DNA of 8,628 bases from an uncultured euryarchaeote (lineage in GTDB: Archaea > Thermoplasmatota > Poseidoniia > Poseidoniales > Poseidoniaceae), in NCBI GenBank assembly GCA_937892665.1, contig CALBJF010000117.1, positions 1 to 8,628 on the forward strand, written 5' to 3'. Shown here piece by piece: positions 1-5,806 of the stretch; position 1 is the stretch's first letter, and the number at the start of each line of letters is the position of its first letter. Below the pieces are notes generated by a model, which was not told the origin of the DNA, made no database searches, and saw nothing but the letters and a program-made list of their open reading frames with translations. Position numbers and translations under genes: made by a program.

Positions 1-1304
1 TTTTGTAAAACAGGACCGCTTACTAATCCAGGGTCAAGAAGATGCGAAGTAATTCGTCCTTCACGTCCTTTCGTGTCATGAACAAAGACTAGTGCAGTCG
101 TCTTTCCAAACCGTAGAAGGTCATCGAGGAGGTTGGCAATCCGATGGGCATCGATTTCGACGTTTGGATTTTCATCTTCAGTCTCAAGTTTGATTTGTAC
201 ATCAAAGAGAATATCTCTCAACATTTTCAGACGGTCAGTTCCACTTGATGGAGCATCTACTGCTTCTACAGGTTGTTGACCAAGTTGTTGTTGACCAACC
301 TTTCCTTCAACTTCATCGCATGCCATGAGGAAGATTCGTTGCAATCGATCAAATTCCACTTTACGCTCTTCAAACTCAGCAGGCTCGTTCAAGATCTCTC
401 TGAAGAAATCCCCCATTCGAGATCGGAGCTTCTTCATAACTTCAAGAGCCCATGAGGCTATTTGTGCATTCAATGCAGCAACATCTCCACCCATACGAGC
501 CGAAGACTCTACCACTGTTCCAGCATATTCTTCTAATTCAAACGTTGCGTTTCGGACAACAGTTGGAGTGAATCTTCGCTGCATCCCCATACGGATTCTG
601 TCTGGAAGGTTGTGGGCTTCATCAACGATAACAATGATGTTTGAGAGGTCTAATTCCATTGCCTTGAGGGATGCTTCTCGAACAGCATCAACGAAGAGGT
701 GATTGTAATCGCCAACGAAGACATCAGTCGAGGATACCGCTTCTCTCGCTGCTTTCCATGGGCATGTGAGGGTGGGTACCCCATGCTCAGTATGCGTCTT
801 AGCCATCTGGACGAGTTCATCGACGTGGAGTGGATCCGATAGAATTCTGTGCCTCAATCCAGGTGCTGGTGTTGTAAATGGTTTACACGACCTTTCCGAA
901 CGTGCTTGGCTACAAAGAAGAGAAAAGAGGGCATGACCTTCATTGGCAAATGGTTGTACACACATGCTGGATTGTCCAACCATGTCAACAAGACGTACCT
1001 TGTCTTCTCGAGGTCGGCGTGCATTTATTCTGCGGACAGTGTCAACGACAATCTTGTGTTGACTTTGTCGTGATGTAAGGAAGAAGATTGTTCGAGGCCC
1101 ATCACTTGTTCTCGCAGCTTCGATGGCTGCTGCCAGGGCTGCAGCAGTTTTCCCGATGCCTGTGGGTGCTGCTGCGAGATGATGGCCTCTTCTTTTGAGG
1201 GCGCTGAGGCAATCGCCGATCATCTCAAGTTGACCGGGTCTTGCTTTTTCGTGAGCAAGGTAAGGAATTTCACCTCCTTGAACTTGGTTTTCTGCCTCAC
1301 TCAT
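1..1304 (-). CDS. XPD/Rad3/DinG-family superfamily 2 DNA helicase, N-terminal part (3' end outside window)
   Basis: The reverse strand from the ATG at 1304 reads open for 434 codons to the window edge; only the start is inside. The family unwinds DNA 5'-to-3' using ATP in repair and related processes. Visible in order: a Q-motif-like RPGQLEM (residues 22-28); Walker A APTGIGKT (46-53); motif Ia LTSRQSQHK (76-84); a region with Cys115, Cys131, Cys140 and Cys181, the last in a CPW context, in the place where XPD binds a 4Fe-4S cluster; the DEAH box (228-231); then a mainly helical stretch to about residue 400 that fits the Arch domain. Helicase domain 2 is missing because the gene continues beyond position 1. 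An in-frame stop (TAG) lies upstream of this ATG with no other ATG between, which supports the start. No clear Shine-Dalgarno or TATA box was found. No frameshift was seen. The family call is firm; XPD versus another Rad3-like subgroup is not settled. Confidence 0.93.
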   Translation of the reverse strand, partial: MSEAENQVQGGEIPYLAHEKARPGQLEMIGDCLSALKRRGHHLAAAPTGIGKTAAALAAAIEAARTSDGPRTIFFLTSRQSQHKIVVDTVRRINARRPREDKVRLVDMVGQSSMCVQPFANEGHALFSLLCSQARSERSCKPFTTPAPGLRHRILSDPLHVDELVQMAKTHTEHGVPTLTCPWKAAREAVSSTDVFVGDYNHLFVDAVREASLKAMELDLSNIIVIVDEAHNLPDRIRMGMQRRFTPTVVRNATFELEEYAGTVVESSARMGGDVAALNAQIASWALEVMKKLRSRMGDFFREILNEPAEFEERKVEFDRLQRIFLMACDEVEGKVGQQQLGQQPVEAVDAPSSGTDRLKMLRDILFDVQIKLETEDENPNVEIDAHRIANLLDDLLRFGKTTALVFVHDTKGREGRITSHLLDPGLVSGPVLQ

Positions 1305-1644
1305 AATGTTAGAACAATGACGACCCCTCTAAAGGATTCGGTCGAAAGCCTGCGCTATTTGGAATCAGTTGTGTCGCAGAGTGGGGTCTACGACACGTGT
1401 GGGGATCCTGCCGTCAAGAGACTGGCGTGGAATCGTTGTCCCCCCGGCCGTCATCCGGGAGGTTGTGGGGGTCGTGGTGTTGGGGTCCACGGAGGCCGAG
1501 TTGTGCAAGACGGGCACGTATACGTAAGTTAGCTAAGCCATGCAAGCTCGACCGACCTTGCACGTCCTTGAAGGAGGCCTTCGGAAGCGTGTTATCTTCT
1601 TCGTGCCAAATCATCCCATCCCCTCTCTGCTCTCACCGCTTTTT
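1305..1644. other. 340-base gene-free interval between the helicase and RHH genes
   Basis: No reading frame here looks like a protein: the small ORFs on both strands are rich in Arg, Pro, Gly and Cys, have no recognisable domain, and follow from the high GC content. The outer parts are of ordinary composition. The central part is a GC-rich island with many inverted repeats, annotated separately. The helicase promoter must lie here or further upstream; a weak TATA-like TTTAGA on the minus strand near 1326-1333 is the only candidate I see. A search by eye for tRNA A/B boxes, SRP RNA (GGAAG/AGCAG), RNase P (GGAAAGUCC) and 5S rRNA signatures on both strands found none. Confidence 0.7.
1371..1590. 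ncRNA. Candidate structured non-coding RNA (GC-rich, multi-hairpin)
   Basis: GC is about 65 % over 1371-1520 (97 of 150 bases), well above the flanks. Self-complementary segments follow one another. GTGTCG 1371-1376 pairs with CGACAC 1391-1396, with an inner AGA/TCT pairing. GGGGAT 1401-1406 pairs with GTCCCC 1438-1443 and encloses TGCCGTC 1409-1415 with GAC-T-GGCG 1420-1427 around an AAGA loop. CCCGG 1443-1447 pairs with CCGGG 1455-1459 (base 1443 is shared with the previous stem). CGTGG 1473-1477 pairs with CCACG 1487-1491. TGCAAG 1541-1546 pairs with CTTGCA 1557-1562. A 10-bp palindrome sits at 1516-1525, and TCCTT-G-AAGGA at 1565-1575. Stable archaeal RNAs often stand out this way in lower-GC genomes. 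The strand is unknown; a T7 run at 1640-1646 would favour plus. It matches no RNA family I recognise, and could instead be chance structure or a decayed sequence. Confidence 0.4.
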
Positions 1645-1646
1645 TT
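1640..1646 (+). terminator. Possible T-run terminator on the plus strand
   Basis: Seven consecutive T residues follow the GC-rich island and overlap the stop codon of the RHH gene on the other strand. Archaeal RNA polymerase commonly stops at such T-runs without needing a hairpin. If the island is transcribed on the plus strand, this is where it would end. There is no independent evidence of such a transcript. Confidence 0.25.
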
Positions 1647-2019
1647 ACTGGTGGTATTCCTTACGTTTCATGGTCGCATCACGTGTTTGATCAACGACCT
1701 CTTGGAGTTTGGTTTGTTCTGTCTCGGCTTCCGCTAACTTCTGCTTGATGTACAGGTGCATGCCTTCTGATGCAGCCTGTTCGTGGGAGGTGCCGTAGAG
1801 TTCGTACAATGCTGCTAGATGTTGCTCCATCATACGACCGATTGGAATTCGAACACTCTTCATGCCAGGCAATTGTGCTTGCCCATGAAGCAATTGTTGG
1901 ATTGCAAGACGAATGACGTCGGAACGGGTGTTCAACCCTGAATCTCCAACGAGCATATCCAAACCTTGCATTGTATCCGCATCAAGTCGAATTGATGTCA
2001 ATGTGCTTGGGTTGCTCAT
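1645..2019 (-). CDS. Tandem ribbon-helix-helix (CopG/MetJ-Arc-like) DNA-binding regulator
   Basis: 124 residues. The first RHH unit is residues 7-46: a strand LTSIRLDADT, a helix around MQGLDMLVGD, the turn LNTRSDV and a second helix VIRLAIQQLL. The NTRSDVIRLAI segment is typical of CopG-like repressors. Residues 54-94 look like a second unit: strand KSVRIPIG, helix MMEQHLAALYELY, then SHEQAASEGMHLYIKQKL. The remainder (about 95-120) is charged and heptad-like, so probably a short coiled coil. A good Shine-Dalgarno GGAGG lies 7 bases before the ATG, which fixes the start. The family binds operator half-sites as dimers through the strand. Its own promoter, 30-80 bases upstream, holds repeated half-sites, so it probably regulates itself and perhaps the divergent gene. 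The first RHH domain is clear; the second is inferred from pattern only. The target genes are not known. Confidence 0.85.
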   Translation of the reverse strand: MSNPSTLTSIRLDADTMQGLDMLVGDSGLNTRSDVIRLAIQQLLHGQAQLPGMKSVRIPIGRMMEQHLAALYELYGTSHEQAASEGMHLYIKQKLAEAETEQTKLQEVVDQTRDATMKRKEYHQ

Positions 2020-2046
2020 TTCTTGCCCTCCTAACTCTACGGAGTA

Positions 2047-2103
2047 TAATACAGCATATAAAGTATTACATTTGTCATACGTTATGTATTACACAGTATT
2101 TCA
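2047..2103. promoter_or_regulatory. Candidate operator array in the divergent promoter
   Basis: TAATAC at 2047-2052 and GTATTA at 2063-2068 form a perfect 6-bp inverted repeat with a 10-bp spacer that contains the TATA box of the RHH gene. The longer half-site GTATTACA occurs at 2063-2070 and again at 2086-2093, 23 bp apart, and a variant GTATTTCA is at 2096-2103. Symmetric sites covering the TATA box are what a self-repressing RHH dimer would need, and the extra copies reach toward the promoter of the gene at 2143. Binding is an inference from position and symmetry. Confidence 0.5.
2055..2062 (-). promoter_or_regulatory. TATA box of the RHH regulator gene
   Basis: The minus strand reads TTTATATG here, close to the archaeal TATA consensus. 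It lies 36 bases before the ATG at 2019. Transcription starting about 25 bases downstream would give a short leader of roughly 10-15 bases that still holds the GGAGG ribosome binding site. Confidence 0.6.
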
Positions 2104-2106
2104 GTA

Positions 2107-2113
2107 GATAAAT
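2107..2113 (+). promoter_or_regulatory. Possible TATA-like element for the gene at 2143
   Basis: GATAAAT lies about 30 bases before the ATG at 2143, and no Shine-Dalgarno is visible between them. That spacing suggests a leaderless or nearly leaderless transcript, which is common in archaea. The match to the TATA consensus is only moderate. Confidence 0.35.
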
Positions 2114-2142
2114 TCTAAACCCCGCTGCCCTGTCCTACGTTT

Positions 2143-2586
2143 ATGCTGGAAGATACTCCTGGGAACCGACTTTACCTCCGCTTGGTCGAAACTGCTCTTG
2201 AAGATTCAATTGTTACCGATGATGAAGCAGCAATTCTTCGAATCCTGTCTCATGCGCTTGGAGTTCAACCTAGTGATACATCTCTCTGTATCTCAATTGC
2301 GAAAGGTGATGAACAATCTCCGTTCGATAAAGATGAATCTCTGCTGGAAATGCCTATGGGGAGTGTTTCGACTTACCAATCAGCTCTTATCGCAGCCTTG
2401 GATGATGAAGTTATTACAGAAGACGAATGGGCGTTACTTGATCACTTGAGACAACTCTTGGGAATACAACCCGATCAACACGGTATGATTGAGGAAGCAA
2501 TCCACGCAATGTCAGACGTTGATGAAGAAGGCCGTAAAAGACTTGAACGGCTTGAGCGATTTATGACCGTGTGTCCATTTGCTTGA
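2143..2586 (+). CDS. Acidic helical protein with an internal duplication, TerB-like in pattern (function unknown)
   Basis: 147 residues, no signal peptide or membrane segment. Residues about 11-45 and 78-112 are two copies of one motif: Y..... AL-D-..(I/V)-T-(D/E)-DE...L..L...LG-(V/I)-QP. Each copy is a helix, an acidic turn (VTDDEAAIL or ITEDEWALL) and another helix. This resembles TerB/tellurite-resistance-type or EF-hand-like helical repeats, but I cannot assign a family by eye. The C-terminal part (127-140) is highly charged, EEGRKRLERLERF, probably a helix. The gene is divergent from the RHH regulator across a 123-base promoter region and may share its operators. gdhA follows after 88 bases with its own likely control region, so co-transcription is uncertain. 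The start is the first ATG after the AT-rich promoter, with a TATA-like element about 30 bases upstream. I do not recognise the gene. Confidence 0.8.
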   Translation: MLEDTPGNRLYLRLVETALEDSIVTDDEAAILRILSHALGVQPSDTSLCISIAKGDEQSPFDKDESLLEMPMGSVSTYQSALIAALDDEVITEDEWALLDHLRQLLGIQPDQHGMIEEAIHAMSDVDEEGRKRLERLERFMTVCPFA

Positions 2587-2608
2587 GGCTTCAAAAAACG
2601 GTATTTGG

Positions 2609-4045
<1,437 letters not shown>

Positions 4046-4051
<6 letters not shown>

Positions 4052-4519
4052 CAAGAAAACTCCGAACAATAATACGATTCCCACGAGTGTGAGAATTGAA
4101 CATACAATGATGTTTGTAATTGCCGAGACATGAGGTTTTTGATGCGATTTATTGTGTTCTATCATCTTCGAGTAGAAGATGATCTCGCAAACAAAGGCTG
4201 CGTTAAAGGATAAACAGCAGACTCCTTCAGTAAGCGTAACTGCCAAACTCGAATCGTCTCCAAATAATCCTATCATTGTGGTAACTATGGCGAGAAAGAG
4301 GCCTATCATGGATAATGTGGTGCTCACGACACGGGACTGATGTTTGAATTTTGGAGCTCGAATATAGACTCTCTTTTGTCCTTGAATTGGTTGAACCATC
4401 GATACAACTTGTGTTTGGGGTTGTATGAGTGCCGGATTTGATGGTTGATTTATTTGTATTGAAGGTGGTTTTTGGACCACATGTCTCTTGGAATCGTTCT
4501 CTTGTTCATCGGGAGTCAT
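4046..4519 (-). CDS. Three-helix membrane protein with a polar, glutamine/proline-rich N-terminus (unknown function)
   Basis: 157 residues. Residues 1-62 are hydrophilic and rich in Gln, Pro and Asn (for example IQINQPSNPALIQPQTQ), ending in a basic stretch RVYIRAPKFKHQSR just before the membrane, so this tail is probably cytoplasmic. Three hydrophobic segments follow: about 64-86, 92-116 (containing CC at 101-102) and 131-156, the last ending at the C-terminus. A short polar loop EHNKSHQKPH separates helices 2 and 3. It is the last of the four minus-strand genes, 20 bases after the archaellin-like gene at 4540, so it probably belongs to that surface-structure operon. No Shine-Dalgarno is evident. 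I know of no family match; an anchoring or accessory role is only a guess from context. Confidence 0.82.
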
Positions 4520-4539
4520 GGTTGTCTGAGCCGATGTAC

Positions 4540-5142
4540 TTAGATAACTGATTCTCCAACGGCAAATGTTGTTACTCTCAATTCTTGTGTAGTGTGCCCT
4601 CCAAAGGGAAGATAAATTGTATAATAGGCAACAATGCCCTCATTCTCGATAAAATTTGGTCCACATTGATCTCCAGCTGGAAATGCATCGGTTCCTCCAT
4701 CAACACCAATGAAGTATCGTTTTCCAGATTCGAGTGATGTGGGTTCTTCTATTGCGCCACCCACTTCCCATATCGCAACATTCCTATCTGGGCCTGATGT
4801 CCATGTTCTTAAATCTCCTGTTTTTCTGTGTAAAGTTCCTGCTGAATCAAGGCACCATAACGTAAAACCCACATCTACTACATTAATTTCTTTCCCGAGA
4901 CTCTGATATTCAATCATGAAAAGGTAGTCATCATATCCGTCTTCTATCCATGCTCCAACAAAAACTACCTGTGTATGAGCTTCTTTTGAGGCGGTTGAAA
5001 CAACAGCTTGCGTATTTTGTGTAATAACTTCCAGTTGTGCTATCATTACGTAAGCAGAGGATACGATTGCGATGAGAGATCCTATGAATAGGATCATGGC
5101 ACCTATTCCCACTTGGGCTAGAATATCTTCAGACTTTTCCAT
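4540..5142 (-). CDS. Archaellin/type IV pilin-like protein (FlaB/FlaF/FlaG superfamily type)
   Basis: 200 residues. The N-terminus has a short charged leader MEKSEDILA followed by QVGIGAMILFIGSLIAIVSS (residues 10-29), which closely resembles the conserved archaellin start (Q/A-x-GIGTLIVFIAMVL). The hydrophobic helix reaches about residue 36 and continues as an amphipathic segment to about 55. The rest looks like an extracellular beta-rich domain, with VVFVGAWIEDGYDDYLFMIEY near 59-79, Cys97 and Cys160 (possible disulphide), and YYTIYLPF near 173-180. In the family a prepilin peptidase removes the leader and the helix packs into the filament core. The usual Gly at -1 is absent, the residues before Gln10 being Ile-Leu-Ala. 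It starts 4 bp after the stop of the preceding pilin-like gene, a strong operon sign. Whether it is an archaellin, an archaellum accessory protein or an adhesive pilin cannot be told from the sequence alone. Confidence 0.78.
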   Translation of the reverse strand: MEKSEDILAQVGIGAMILFIGSLIAIVSSAYVMIAQLEVITQNTQAVVSTASKEAHTQVVFVGAWIEDGYDDYLFMIEYQSLGKEINVVDVGFTLWCLDSAGTLHRKTGDLRTWTSGPDRNVAIWEVGGAIEEPTSLESGKRYFIGVDGGTDAFPAGDQCGPNFIENEGIVAYYTIYLPFGGHTTQELRVTTFAVGESVI

Positions 5143-5146
5143 AGTA

Positions 5147-5767
5147 TCAACTCATTAAATCATAACCTGAGGTTGCTCCTCTTGGAACGTAAAAGTCTAT
5201 TTCCGTAGTGCGACCATTTTCAACGGCTATAACGAAAGTACCACCATAATTATCTCTCAAATCACAATCCCCGTTTCCACCTGGGCTGGTCATACTCAAG
5301 ATAATATGATAATAGGTTCCAGGAGTAAATTGAGTTATTGCATTTTGGTTAAGACCCGTCCCAGTGAGCGGTGTAGCGAAATCAAAATCTCCTGTGGAGA
5401 AATCGAGCATATTATTTGAAGGACCTCCACCGACATTTCCATCGTCGCACATGATTGCCCATTTAACAGAAGTATCTGGGATTGACGATGAGGCATAAGG
5501 GAATTTGAATGCAATGTAAATTTGATCGTTTGTATTGCCAAGAGTATCGTAGGTCTCGATTTCAAAGGCCAACACTTGCACCATCGAATTAAGACTTTCT
5601 GATTGCTCAATACTTTGTGTTCTTGATCCCATGAAGGCTTGTTCAATGATCATGACCAACATGCCCGCTATAATGGATGAAAACATAAGAATCATGATCA
5701 TTGTGACCATAGAACTGAGAGCGAATTCAGCTCGCTCGTCGCTCTTGTCCCCCCTCTCCATAAACAT
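5147..5767 (-). CDS. Pilin/archaellum-accessory-like secreted protein with N-terminal hydrophobic helix
   Basis: 206 residues. A charged leader MFMERGDKSDERAEFALSS is followed by a methionine-rich hydrophobic helix (about 20-45, MVTMIMILMFSSIIAGML) and then a polar helical neck, GSRTQSIEQSESLNSMVQVL. This layout fits class III signal peptides of archaeal pilins and FlaF/FlaG-type proteins. The remainder appears beta-rich: IYIAFKFPY, VKWAIMCDDG, TYYHIILSMTSPGG, GGTFVIAVENGRTTEIDFYVP. Cys107 and Cys168 could form a disulphide. Two ATGs (5767 and 5761) are possible starts; no Shine-Dalgarno precedes either. It lies 39 bases after the TSP3 protein gene and 4 bp before the second pilin-like gene. 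The two differ in sequence, so this is probably not a recent duplication but a pair of distinct subunits. The class is fairly secure, the exact role is not. Confidence 0.75.
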   Translation of the reverse strand: MFMERGDKSDERAEFALSSMVTMIMILMFSSIIAGMLVMIIEQAFMGSRTQSIEQSESLNSMVQVLAFEIETYDTLGNTNDQIYIAFKFPYASSSIPDTSVKWAIMCDDGNVGGGPSNNMLDFSTGDFDFATPLTGTGLNQNAITQFTPGTYYHIILSMTSPGGNGDCDLRDNYGGTFVIAVENGRTTEIDFYVPRGATSGYDLMS

Positions 5768-5806
5768 TGATGAAAAGGGTGGGCTAAATGCTTGTGCATT
5801 GTTTGG

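Noticed and set aside
890..970. Possible frameshift in the helicase
   Set aside because: A first reading gave a stop near 945, but careful splicing of the reverse strand shows a continuous frame through Cys115 to Cys140.
273..1073. Several plus-strand open frames of 60-125 codons at the left end
   Set aside because: They overlap the minus-strand helicase frame, which carries Walker A, DEAH and other family motifs and is open throughout; the plus frames have no domain-like sequence.
1305..1644. tRNA, SRP RNA, RNase P RNA or 5S rRNA in the gap
   Set aside because: None of the core sequence signatures of these RNAs was found by eye on either strand; a covariance-model search would be decisive.
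1179..1737. Small open frames on both strands in and beside the GC-rich interval
   Set aside because: Compositionally biased by GC, overlapping each other, the RHH gene or the helicase start, no ribosome binding site, no domain-like pattern.
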